Positions 1-7,190 of a stretch of DNA of 32,656 bases are shown here, one piece after another. Every line of letters begins with the position of its first letter. Within the stretch, counting starts at the first letter, position 1. The translations under genes were made by a program, and so were the position numbers. Location of the stretch: the NCBI RefSeq assembly GCF_021606685.1, contig NZ_WKCB01000065.1, positions 1 through 32,656 on the forward strand, read 5' to 3'. Source of the stretch: Pseudomonas syringae (GTDB taxonomy: Bacteria > Pseudomonadota > Gammaproteobacteria > Pseudomonadales > Pseudomonadaceae). The notes beneath the pieces are model-generated. The model ran no database searches. It saw only the letters and a list, made by a program, of their open reading frames with translations, and was not told where the DNA came from.

Positions 1-171
1 CTTTTCTTAGGTGTCGCGAGTAGAGGAAGTGGCGCACTGACCTGCGGAATTATTGGCGGCGCGGCGGGTGGGTATGTAGGAGGAAAAGCCGGTGGGGAGG
101 GCGCTGCGTTTTTGGGTGGTCTAATCGTTGAGGTCGACGGTGATCTGATCTTCCGGCCAGAGGGGGCTTAA
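1..171 (+). CDS. C-terminal end of a glycine-rich protein (5' end outside window), possible toxin tail
   Basis: An open frame enters from the left edge and stops at TAA 169-171, giving about 56 residues. It is dominated by small residues: a GxxxG-like stretch (GIIGGAAGGYVGGKAGGEG) followed by a short hydrophilic end (VEVDGDLIFRPEGA). Glycine-zipper segments of this kind occur in membrane-inserting or surface proteins, including polymorphic toxins delivered by type VI or contact-dependent systems. The start codon of a small membrane protein follows after 2 nt, a toxin-immunity style arrangement. The toxin idea rests only on layout and composition; the N-terminal domains that would decide it are missing. 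That it is a real coding end is fairly sure; its role is not. Confidence 0.5.
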   Translation, partial: LFLGVASRGSGALTCGIIGGAAGGYVGGKAGGEGAAFLGGLIVEVDGDLIFRPEGA

Positions 172-173
172 CA

Positions 174-536
174 ATGTCATTTTTTTTCGCCTACACCGTC
201 GTGATGATTGTCGGGACGTTCGTTGTGTTAGGGCTGTTGCTATTTGCAGGCCGTACAAAACTCGACGAGCTGGAAAGTTACTTCAGTGAAAACCCAGAGG
301 TTCGTAATAGTAGGCAACGTTGGGAGCGAACCCAGCGGGTCACCCGGTGCAGACGCATGGGGCTGTTGATAGACATCCTCCGCACGCCAAAGCGTTCGGT
401 GAAAGAGGGATATCTGACGGAGGCTGAATTGGCGACCATTCCGTCATCACTCAGGCGTTGGGCAGTATGGCCCTATCGCCTCGCGATGATTTGGGCCATA
501 AGTTGGGGCTATTGGTGCACTTGGCTTGAGTGGTAA
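174..536 (+). CDS. Small membrane protein, candidate immunity protein
   Basis: 120 residues with a strong hydrophobic helix at about residues 4-25, a charged Arg/Glu-rich middle (about 26-92) and a Trp/Tyr-rich hydrophobic end (about 95-118), so probably two membrane passes with the charged middle in the cytoplasm. I recognise no family. The ATG lies 2 nt after the upstream stop, implying translational coupling with the glycine-rich protein. My hand count of GC is about 54%, clearly below the 60-65% of the metabolic genes further on, which suits a recently acquired or fast-evolving gene. Membrane-embedded immunity to a periplasm- or membrane-acting toxin is the simplest inference, but no motif proves it. 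Confidence 0.55.
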   Translation: MSFFFAYTVVMIVGTFVVLGLLLFAGRTKLDELESYFSENPEVRNSRQRWERTQRVTRCRRMGLLIDILRTPKRSVKEGYLTEAELATIPSSLRRWAVWPYRLAMIWAISWGYWCTWLEW

Positions 537-589
537 GTTTTTTCGAAAAAATACTGTACATACATCCAGTCATATCCTACATTCCATCC

Positions 590-610
590 CAGGTGACCGG
601 ATGTCACCTG
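590..610. repeat. 8-bp inverted repeat upstream of the PPC-domain gene
   Basis: CAGGTGAC (590-597) is followed by five bases and its exact reverse complement GTCACCTG (603-610). It lies in the 106-bp gap between the small membrane protein and the PPC-domain gene. A T-rich run follows only from about 618, too far for a standard terminator, so it may be an operator or a weak hairpin. Confidence 0.4.
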
Positions 611-642
611 AGCTTCACTTTTTAACTATGGATGGATAAAAA

Positions 643-2148
643 ATGAAATCGAAAAAAGCCTTTATGCTGGGTGCGGCCATGGCGGCCACCTGCTTCGTTT
701 CGGCCTTTGCCCTGGCCGAGCAATACCCGCATCTGGCGGCGCAAGCAGCGCCACCCGCTGTCAAAAACACGCTCAAAGCCGCTGGAAAAGTCCAGGCCAG
801 CAAGGCGTCTGCCGCGCTGAAACAGCAACTGCAGGCCGGTGCTCAACTCAAGAAGCCCCTGTTTGCGCCCAAGGCCAAAGCCGACTCGGTGGTGGAGAAC
901 CACACCGCACCAGCCCCGGTGACCCAGGTAAACAAAGCCGATGCCCAGCGGGCCAGCGCCGTGCAGGCGGCGCTGGTGCAGGGCTGTGAAACCACGCTGG
1001 ACGTGAACCAGTTGTACACCGTCAATGGCGTACAGACCGGCGACTTGCTGTGCTACCACTTCAACCTGCCACAGAAGGCCCGGATCAACGCGCTGCTGGT
1101 CGGCCAGACGGCGGGCACCAACATGGCGCTGACCCTGTTCCAGGACGATGGCCAGGGCAACCCGATTGCGCTGGGCACTTCCGATAATCCCGGTACTGGC
1201 GATGAAAGCCTCAGCGGCGTGCTGCCGGCCGGTGATTACTACTGGTTCATGGAAGCCAATGCGACGGTGCAGGGGTCGAGTTTCCAGTTCGGCGTGGCGG
1301 TGGATGCCAACCTCGATGCCTTCGAACCCAATGACACGCCGGACACGGCCTTCCAACTGCCGGACACGCTGAACTACCTCAGCGGCAACGCCGACAGCGT
1401 CAACGATGTGGACTATTTCGACTTCACCGCAGTGCGTGGCCAGAGCGTGGGCATCGCGTTGACGGCCGATGCTGCCAGCGGCAGTACACGCAACAAGTGG
1501 ATCCTGGAACGCCTTGATGGCAACCAGTGGGTGGTGGTGGACAGCACTCTCAAGTCGACCTCCGTGCCAAGCCCGGGTGTCGGCGGTGTGGTCAAGGTGC
1601 GTGTGCGTCCGAACCCGAATGACGCGTGGAGTGCGACGGGCAAGTACAACTTGTCGTTTGGGTCCAACCCACGCATCAACAGCCCGGACGTGAAAGGCGA
1701 GGCCAGCGTGATCCGCATCCCGTATTCCGCCTCCGATGTGGGTTACGGCTACATGACCACCCAGGCCTATCGGAACCTGAACTGGACCATGGGCCTGTCG
1801 GACAGCACCGGTACGCCGCTGGTGGGGCTGCACCCGATTGTGTTCCTCGATCAACACATCAACCCGGACTCCGGCGCGATCGTCTACAAGGCGTATTCGG
1901 CGGCCACCGACAGCTCCGGCCAGGCCACTGGCATCATCAATGTCGGTACGTGCAGCGGTGATTTCCAGACCACGTTTGTCGACTACGCCCAGGGCTACAA
2001 CAACACCTGGCGTACCGACTTCAACTACGGCGTGTGGCGCATGGAAGTGCTGGAGTACCCCGGTATCGGCGTAGGGGGTGACAATGTCCAGTACGTCAGC
2101 TTCGGCCACCTGTGCAACCAGACCTTGCTGAGCAGCTCCAAGGCCTAA
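643..2148 (+). CDS. Exported protein with PPC (pre-peptidase C-terminal)-type domains
   Basis: 501 residues. Residues 1-25 form a signal peptide (KSKK, hydrophobic core, cleavage near ALA/EQ). Residues 26-110 are Ala/Gln/Lys-rich and low in complexity. Two PPC-like beta-sandwich regions follow, about 115-220 and 225-345; the second has the family hallmarks DAFEPNDT (225-232) and DVDYFDF (255-261). The last ~155 residues are an unrecognised domain with two cysteines that could form a disulphide. PPC domains normally sit beside secreted peptidases, but no peptidase motif is visible here, so this is a secreted, possibly binding or surface, protein of unknown role. It is a stand-alone transcription unit ending in a strong terminator. 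The ATG is preceded only by a weak GGATGG-type ribosome site. Confidence 0.75.
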   Translation: MKSKKAFMLGAAMAATCFVSAFALAEQYPHLAAQAAPPAVKNTLKAAGKVQASKASAALKQQLQAGAQLKKPLFAPKAKADSVVENHTAPAPVTQVNKADAQRASAVQAALVQGCETTLDVNQLYTVNGVQTGDLLCYHFNLPQKARINALLVGQTAGTNMALTLFQDDGQGNPIALGTSDNPGTGDESLSGVLPAGDYYWFMEANATVQGSSFQFGVAVDANLDAFEPNDTPDTAFQLPDTLNYLSGNADSVNDVDYFDFTAVRGQSVGIALTADAASGSTRNKWILERLDGNQWVVVDSTLKSTSVPSPGVGGVVKVRVRPNPNDAWSATGKYNLSFGSNPRINSPDVKGEASVIRIPYSASDVGYGYMTTQAYRNLNWTMGLSDSTGTPLVGLHPIVFLDQHINPDSGAIVYKAYSAATDSSGQATGIINVGTCSGDFQTTFVDYAQGYNNTWRTDFNYGVWRMEVLEYPGIGVGGDNVQYVSFGHLCNQTLLSSSKA

Positions 2149-2164
2149 GGCCTGCTGCACCCGA

Positions 2165-2196
2165 GGGCATACAAGCCAGGCTTGTATGCCCTTTTT
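2165..2196 (+). terminator. Rho-independent terminator after the PPC-domain gene
   Basis: GGGCATACAAGCC (2165-2177) pairs perfectly with GGCTTGTATGCCC (2179-2191), followed by TTTTT (2192-2196). It lies 16 nt after the PPC gene's stop codon and immediately before the convergent lactonase-like gene's stop. The T run is only on the plus side, so it mainly serves the plus-strand gene. Confidence 0.9.
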
Positions 2197-2199
2197 GCA

Positions 2200-3297
2200 T
2201 CAGGGCGCCAACGCCAGCGCCAGCGGCAGGCGCGCGATGCTCGTGCTCTTGAGCGAGCCCAGGTACAACCAGTCGCCATACTCCCGGGCGGTGGTGATCG
2301 GCGAGTAGTTGCCGGCGCTGCCATCCTGCAAATTGGCGATGACGTTGCCCTCGGTATCCAGCCCCAACACAAAGGCTTTACGCTCGATGGGCTTGGGCAC
2401 CACCATCAGGGCGCGCACCATCACCTTGCGCAGCAGCGGGTAGCCGGCAAAGCTGTCCAGCAAGGGGTTGCGCGGCGAGTACAACGCCACCCAGAAGCGG
2501 TCCTGGCCATTGAAACTGAGGTTGTCAGGCAGGCCGGGCAGGTTGTCGATGAACAGGTCGTGCTGGCCGGCGCGTTCGCCTTTGAGCCAATACCGACTGA
2601 TACGGTAGGCGCCGGTTTCATTGACCAGCACGTAGTTTTCATCCGGGCCCAGGGCCACGCCATTGGCGAATTGCAGTTGCTCCAGTAACACCTCGGTGCT
2701 GCCGTTGCTGAAGTCATAGCGCAGCAGCCGGCCGTCGCCGCCATGCTCGATCACCGCCTCGCCATCCTGGCCATACCCCCAGCGGCTCGACGCATCGCTG
2801 AAGTACGCATAGCGGCCCGCGGCGTCCACGGCCACGTCATTGGTAAAACCAAAGGACACGCCATTGGCGGCGGTGCTCAGTGATGTGAGCTGGCGACTGG
2901 TATCGAGTGCGAGCAGGCCCTTGACCCCGTCGGCAATGATCAACCGCCCATCCGGGTGCAGCGCCATGCCCAGTGGGCGCCCGCCGGTATTGGCCAGCAC
3001 TTGCAGGCTGTGGCTGTCGGGTGCGGTGCGGATGATGCGCCCATCGTGCAGCCCGCTGATCAGAAAACCCTGTGCATCCAGCAGCAAGGCCTCGGGCCCG
3101 GGAATGCCCTGGGCACCGATGTTCTGCACGCCCTTGAGGCGCTGGTTTTCGGCGTAGGGCCCGTCTTTCATTGAAGGCGCCTTGGGTGGCGCCCAGTTGA
3201 CTGGTTGCACCTTGGTGGGCATCAGCAGCAGAAACGCGAGCACGGCAAGCAGCAGTACGAACATCAGATGGCACAGTTTTTTTGGACGGGTACTCAT
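2200..3297 (-). CDS. SMP-30/gluconolactonase/strictosidine-synthase-like beta-propeller protein
   Basis: 365 residues. Residues 1-9 are basic and about 10-26 form a hydrophobic segment, so the protein is membrane-anchored or exported. The rest is a six-bladed propeller of the strictosidine synthase/SMP-30 superfamily: repeated motifs such as GPEALLLDAQGFLISG, GMALHPDGRLIIAD, FTNDVAVDAAGRYAYFSD, FANGVALGPDENYVLVNET and LPDNLSFNGQDRFWVAL match the blade pattern. Family members are lactonases or esterases, often metal-dependent; the substrate cannot be read here. Its ATG overlaps by 4 nt (ATGA) the stop of a sterol-desaturase-like remnant, so it was probably the second gene of a two-gene operon and may now lack its original promoter. 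It converges on the PPC gene. Confidence 0.8.
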   Translation of the reverse strand: MSTRPKKLCHLMFVLLLAVLAFLLLMPTKVQPVNWAPPKAPSMKDGPYAENQRLKGVQNIGAQGIPGPEALLLDAQGFLISGLHDGRIIRTAPDSHSLQVLANTGGRPLGMALHPDGRLIIADGVKGLLALDTSRQLTSLSTAANGVSFGFTNDVAVDAAGRYAYFSDASSRWGYGQDGEAVIEHGGDGRLLRYDFSNGSTEVLLEQLQFANGVALGPDENYVLVNETGAYRISRYWLKGERAGQHDLFIDNLPGLPDNLSFNGQDRFWVALYSPRNPLLDSFAGYPLLRKVMVRALMVVPKPIERKAFVLGLDTEGNVIANLQDGSAGNYSPITTAREYGDWLYLGSLKSTSIARLPLALALAP

Positions 3298-3421
3298 GAC
3301 GATTCCTGGTTGTCGTTGGGGCCCGGTTCCCAGGGCAGGGTGCCGAACGGGTAATCCATCAGCGGGACGACGATGTTGAAATTGCGCCCCTGCATCAGCT
3401 CGCGTCGATGGGGTCGGCCAT
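3294..3421 (-). pseudogene. C-terminal remnant of a sterol desaturase/fatty-acid hydroxylase family gene
   Basis: Reading the minus strand into the lactonase-like gene's start gives an open frame of about 40 codons ending HRRELMQGRNFNIVVPLMD / YPFGTLPWEPGPNDNQESS and a TGA that overlaps the next ATG by 4 nt. The N-F-x-I-V-x-P-L-x-D-x-x-F-G-T pattern is the typical C-terminus of sterol desaturase/fatty acid hydroxylase family membrane enzymes. The upstream catalytic part with its histidine boxes is absent: beyond about 3421 the sequence loses all similarity and becomes a spacer with a REPIN. A 5' deletion that kept only the gene's tail explains this best. The exact breakpoint is uncertain. Confidence 0.65.
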
Positions 3422-3505
3422 GGCAGGGTGCTTGTGTTTTTTTGTTGGAGGCTGAGCTTAGTTGGTGGTGGGGAATGTGCGAGTTTTACAGCCTACGCAG
3501 ATCGT

Positions 3506-3599
3506 AATGTGGGCGCGGGCTTGCTCGCGAAGACGTCGAGTCAGGCAATACCTCGAGTCACTGACCCAGCGCTTTCGCGAGCACGCCCGCTCGCACATT
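3506..3599. repeat. REPIN (inverted REP doublet), diverged copy
   Basis: A left arm at 3506-3531 (AATGTGGGCGCGGGCTTGCT and following) and an inverted right arm at 3574-3599 match at 23 of 26 positions, flanking a loop of 42 bases. The core is the Pseudomonas REP sequence also found at 9825-9913 and 21904-21996. It occupies the gap between the decayed desaturase/lactonase unit and the polyol operon. Confidence 0.85.
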
Positions 3600-3659
3600 T
3601 TCACCGCGACCGACCAGTGGCCCCTTGCGTCCGGGGAATTTCCTTGCTAGCTTTTGGCA

Positions 3660-3679
3660 AAATGTTAACGATAACATTT
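3660..3679. promoter_or_regulatory. Putative LacI-family operator before the polyol operon
   Basis: AAATGTTA (3660-3667), ACGA, TAACATTT (3672-3679): perfect 8-bp arms around a central CG, the usual design of LacI/GalR-family operators. It lies 36-55 nt upstream of the binding-protein start, where a bound repressor would block the promoter. The convergent LacI-family gene at the far end of the operon is the obvious candidate to bind it. Promoter elements around it are ambiguous. Confidence 0.65.
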
Positions 3680-3714
3680 GCTCTAAAAATAAAAACAAAA
3701 CAGAGACCCACGCC

Positions 3715-4638
3715 ATGAAAATGCTTCCGAAAACCCTGTGTTTATTGGCTGTAAGCATCACCCTCGGCACCGTTTCCCCGGCCTTCGCCGACGCTGCCAA
3801 ACCGATCCGCATCGGCGCATCCTTCCAGGAAATCAACAACCCCTATTTCGTCACCATGAAAAACGCCCTCGAAGAAGCGGGCGCGAGCATTGGCGCGAAA
3901 TTGATCATCACCGACGCCCGTCACGACGTGTCCAAGCAGGTCAGTGATGTGGAAGACATGCTGCAAAAAGGCATCGATATCCTGCTGATCAACCCGACGG
4001 ATTCGGTCGGCGTGCAATCGGCGGTCAAATCCGCCCACGCGGCCGGTGTTGTGGTGGTCGCGGTGGATGCCCAGGCGGACGGCCCGTTGGACTCCTTCGT
4101 CGGCTCGAAAAACTTCGACGCCGGCTTCCAGGCCTGTGAATACCTGGCCAAAAACATTGGCGACAAGGGCAATATCGCCATCCTCGACGGCATCGCCGTG
4201 GTGCCGATCCTGGAGCGCGTGCGGGGCTGCAAGGAGGCCGTGGCCAAGCACCCGGACATCAAGATTGTCAGCATCCAGAACGGCAAGCAGGAACGTGACC
4301 AGGCGCTGACCGTCACCGAGAACATGCTGCAGGCCCAGCCGACCCTCAAGGGCATTTTCAGCGTGAATGACAACGGCTCGCTCGGCGCACTCTCGGCCAT
4401 CGAAGCCAGTGGCCTGGACGTGAAGCTGGTGAGCGTCGATGGTGCGCCGGAAGCGATCAAGGCGATCCAGAAGCCCGGCAGCAAATTCATCGCCACCTCG
4501 GCCCAATACCCGCGTGACCAGATCCGCCTCGCGCTGGGTATCGCCCTGGCCAAGAAGTGGGGTTCGCAAGTGCCCGCCACGATCCCGGTGGACATCACCC
4601 TGATCGACCAGGCCAAGGCCAAGGATTTCAGCTGGTAA
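3715..4638 (+). CDS. Sugar/polyol ABC transporter periplasmic binding protein (RbsB-like)
   Basis: 307 residues. I chose the ATG at 3715 because it starts a normal signal peptide (MKMLPKTLCLLAVSITLG, cleavage near AFA-DA at about residue 25), although the frame is open further upstream. The mature protein starts with PIRIGASFQEINNPYF and continues as a type-1 periplasmic-binding fold (Peripl_BP_4; RbsB-like) with the usual DARHDVSKQVSDVEDML and LINPTDSVGVQSAV segments. It would capture a sugar or sugar alcohol for the ATPase and permease encoded next. First gene of the operon, behind the LacI-type palindrome; a hairpin follows it. Ligand not readable directly; the downstream enzymes point to a polyol. 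Confidence 0.88.
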   Translation: MKMLPKTLCLLAVSITLGTVSPAFADAAKPIRIGASFQEINNPYFVTMKNALEEAGASIGAKLIITDARHDVSKQVSDVEDMLQKGIDILLINPTDSVGVQSAVKSAHAAGVVVVAVDAQADGPLDSFVGSKNFDAGFQACEYLAKNIGDKGNIAILDGIAVVPILERVRGCKEAVAKHPDIKIVSIQNGKQERDQALTVTENMLQAQPTLKGIFSVNDNGSLGALSAIEASGLDVKLVSVDGAPEAIKAIQKPGSKFIATSAQYPRDQIRLALGIALAKKWGSQVPATIPVDITLIDQAKAKDFSW

Positions 4639-4647
4639 ATCACCCAG

Positions 4648-4668
4648 GCCCCACGCACTCCGTGGGGC
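4648..4668 (+). promoter_or_regulatory. Intercistronic hairpin after the binding-protein gene
   Basis: GCCCCACG (4648-4655), loop CACTC, CGTGGGGC (4661-4668). No real T run follows, so it is more likely an mRNA-stabilising or partly attenuating hairpin than a full terminator. Such a structure would let the binding protein be made in excess over the ATPase and permease. Confidence 0.55.
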
Positions 4669-4701
4669 TTGAGGTCTCCTTCTGAATACGAGGTCGGCGG
4701 T

Positions 4702-6210
4702 ATGAGCAGTCTTCTGAAGCTGGAAAATATCTGTAAGCGGTATCCGGGTGTACAGGCCCTCAAGTCCATCAACCTGCAAGTCGAGCGCGGCGAGATCCAT
4801 GCGCTGCTCGGGGAAAATGGTGCGGGCAAGTCGACCCTGATGAAGATCCTCGGCGGCGTCGAGCATCAAGACGAAGGCCAGATCCTGATCGACGGCCAGG
4901 CACAGCAATTTGCGACCTACCGTGATGCGATTGCCGCCGGCATCGGCATTGTGTTCCAGGAATTCAGCCTGATTCCCTACCTCACGGCGGTGGAAAACAT
5001 CTTCCTCGGCCACGAGCTGAGCAACCGTTTCGGCCTGCTGCGCAAGCGCGAGATGGTCGAGGCCAGCGCGGCGTTATTCAAGCGCCTGGGCGTGACCATC
5101 GACCTGCAATGCGCGGTCAAGCACTTGAGCGTGGCCGAACAGCAATTTGTCGAAATCGCCAAGGCCCTGGCCCTGGACGCGCGCCTGCTGGTGTTGGATG
5201 AGCCCACTGCCACGCTCACGCCAAGCGAGGCCGAGTTGCTGTTCGAGATCATGCGTGAGCTCAAGCGCCAGGGTGTGGCGGTGATCTTTATCTCCCATCA
5301 CCTGGAGGAGATTTTCCAGGTGTGCGACCGCATCAGCGTGTTGCGCGACGGCGGCAATGTGGGCGTCACCGACGTGGCCGACAGCGACATCGACCGCCTG
5401 GTCGAGATGATGGTCGGGCGGCGTCTGGAATGCAGTTTTCCACCCAAGCCAACCAGCGCACGCGGCCCGCTGCTGCTGGAAGTCAAGGATATTCAGCTGG
5501 TGCGCAACGGCCCGCACAACAGCTTCCAGCTGCACAAGGGCGAGATCCTCGGCTTCGCCGGGCTGGTCGGCTCCGGCCGCACCGAACTGGCGTTGGGCAT
5601 GATGGGGGCGCTGCCGTCGGTGAGCAAAGACGTGTGGCTGCGCGGTGAAAAAATCACCCTCGACGACCCGGCCCAGGCGCTGGCGCAGGGTATTGGCCTG
5701 CTGCCGGAAAGCCGCAAGAGTGAAGGGCTGATCACCGATTTCAGCATTCGCGAAAACATCTCCCTGAACAACCTGCCCAAGTACCAGAACGCCTCGGGTC
5801 TGATCGACAAAAGTCGTGAATGCGCCAGCGTCGAAGGCCTGATGAAGCAACTGTCGATCAAAGCCCCGAGCAGCGAAAGCCGGGTGTTCAACCTCAGCGG
5901 CGGCAACCAGCAAAAGGTCGTGATCGCACGCTGGATCAACCACCACTGTGACGTGCTGGTGTTCGATGAACCCACCCGTGGCATCGACGTGGGGGCCAAG
6001 GCGCAGATCTACGCGCTGATGCGCAGCCTCACCGAACAGGGCTACGCAATCATCATGATTTCCTCCGAGCTGCCGGAAGTCATCGGCATGTGCGACCGCG
6101 TCGCCGTGTTCCACAAGGGCGCCATCGTCAAGCTGCTGGAAGCGTCCGCCGTCAATCCTCAAGAGGTCATGCGCCATGCAACAGGGGGCTCAAGTGAATA
6201 CGTCCATTAG
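4702..6210 (+). CDS. Sugar/polyol ABC transporter ATP-binding protein, double ATPase domain (RbsA/MglA-like)
   Basis: 502 residues from the ATG at 4702, which has GAGG at 4690-4693, 8 nt upstream. Two ABC domains in tandem: the first with Walker A GENGAGKST (about residues 37-45), signature-like LSVAEQQ and Walker B LLVLDEPTATLT; the second with the degenerate phosphate loop GLVGSGRTE, signature LSGGNQQK and Walker B VLVFDEPTRGIDVGAK. A full first site and altered second P-loop are normal for the RbsA/MglA/XylG class. It sits on the cytoplasmic face and powers the permease encoded immediately downstream, whose start overlaps its 3' end. Confidence 0.92.
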   Translation: MSSLLKLENICKRYPGVQALKSINLQVERGEIHALLGENGAGKSTLMKILGGVEHQDEGQILIDGQAQQFATYRDAIAAGIGIVFQEFSLIPYLTAVENIFLGHELSNRFGLLRKREMVEASAALFKRLGVTIDLQCAVKHLSVAEQQFVEIAKALALDARLLVLDEPTATLTPSEAELLFEIMRELKRQGVAVIFISHHLEEIFQVCDRISVLRDGGNVGVTDVADSDIDRLVEMMVGRRLECSFPPKPTSARGPLLLEVKDIQLVRNGPHNSFQLHKGEILGFAGLVGSGRTELALGMMGALPSVSKDVWLRGEKITLDDPAQALAQGIGLLPESRKSEGLITDFSIRENISLNNLPKYQNASGLIDKSRECASVEGLMKQLSIKAPSSESRVFNLSGGNQQKVVIARWINHHCDVLVFDEPTRGIDVGAKAQIYALMRSLTEQGYAIIMISSELPEVIGMCDRVAVFHKGAIVKLLEASAVNPQEVMRHATGGSSEYVH

Positions 6211-7168
6211 TACCGGCGATAACAGCTGGCTGCGCCTCAACCTGGCGCGGCTGGTGCGCTCGCCGGCGTTCTATCCGTTCGTGGGGCTGGTGGTGGTGAC
6301 CCTGGTGATGATCCTCGCCAGCGACACCTTCCTGACCGCCAGCAACCTGTCGAACATTGCCCGCCAAGTGTCGATCAACGCGATTATCGCGGTGGGCATG
6401 ACCTGCGTGATCCTCACCGGCGGCATCGATTTGTCGGTGGGGCCGGTGATGGCGTTGTCCGGCACGCTCACGGCCGGGTTGATGGTCGCAGGCCTGCCGC
6501 CTGGCCTGGCGATTGGCGCGGGCATGTTGATCGGCGTGGCCTTCGGCATCGGCAACGGCCTGTTCGTCGCCTACCTGCACATGCCGCCGATCATCGTCAC
6601 CCTGGCGACCATGGGCATCGCCCGGGGGCTGGGCCTGATGTACACCGACGGCTACCCGATTTCCGGGCTGCCGGAGTGGTTCGGCTTCTTCGGCCGCCAG
6701 AGCCTGTTCGGTATTGAAGTGCCGATCCTGATCATGCTGATCACCTACGCCGCCGCCTATGTGCTGCTGCAGCACACGCGCATCGGTCGCTACATCTACG
6801 CCATCGGCGGCAATGAAGAAGCGGTGCGCTTGTCCGGCGTGCGCGCGGCGCGCTTCAAGCTGCTGGTGTACGGCATCAGCGGTCTGACGGCGGCGATTGC
6901 CGGGCTGGTGCTCACCTCACGCCTGATGAGCGGCCAGCCGAATGCCGGCGTGTCGTTCGAGCTGGATGCGATTGCCGCCGTGGTACTCGGCGGTGCATCG
7001 ATCGCCGGCGGGCGTGGCGTGATTATCGGCACCTTGCTCGGCGCCATGCTGCTCGGCGTATTGAACAACGGGCTGAACATGCTCGGCGTTTCGCCCTACG
7101 TCCAGAGCGTGATCAAGGGCGGGATCATTTTGCTGGCGATTTTCATCAGCCGTCAGCGCCATAAATAA
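6176..7168 (+). CDS. Sugar/polyol ABC transporter permease (RbsC/AraH-like)
   Basis: 330 residues, almost entirely hydrophobic, with about 8-10 membrane helices and the family segments VGMTCVILTGGIDLSVG near the first third and AVVLGGASIAGGRGVIIGT near the end, typical of the RbsC/AraH branch of binding-protein-dependent permeases. The first possible start (ATG 6176) overlaps the ATPase gene by 35 nt; an in-frame GTG at 6194 preceded by AGGGGG is a credible alternative, so the true N-terminus is open by six residues. It completes the importer with the two genes before it and is followed 22 nt later by the dehydrogenase. Confidence 0.9.
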   Translation: MQQGAQVNTSISTGDNSWLRLNLARLVRSPAFYPFVGLVVVTLVMILASDTFLTASNLSNIARQVSINAIIAVGMTCVILTGGIDLSVGPVMALSGTLTAGLMVAGLPPGLAIGAGMLIGVAFGIGNGLFVAYLHMPPIIVTLATMGIARGLGLMYTDGYPISGLPEWFGFFGRQSLFGIEVPILIMLITYAAAYVLLQHTRIGRYIYAIGGNEEAVRLSGVRAARFKLLVYGISGLTAAIAGLVLTSRLMSGQPNAGVSFELDAIAAVVLGGASIAGGRGVIIGTLLGAMLLGVLNNGLNMLGVSPYVQSVIKGGIILLAIFISRQRHK

Positions 7169-7190
7169 ACTCAAGACAGGACCCAACACC

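Noticed and set aside
622..2160. Minus-strand open frame of about 510 codons opposite the PPC-domain gene
   Set aside because: The plus-strand frame has a signal peptide, PPC motifs and its own terminator; the minus frame shows no recognisable features.
3506..3599. CRISPR or rho-independent terminator from the strong inverted repeats
   Set aside because: Only one inverted pair per site, no regularly spaced direct repeats and no T run; the core matches Pseudomonas REP sequences found twice more in the window.
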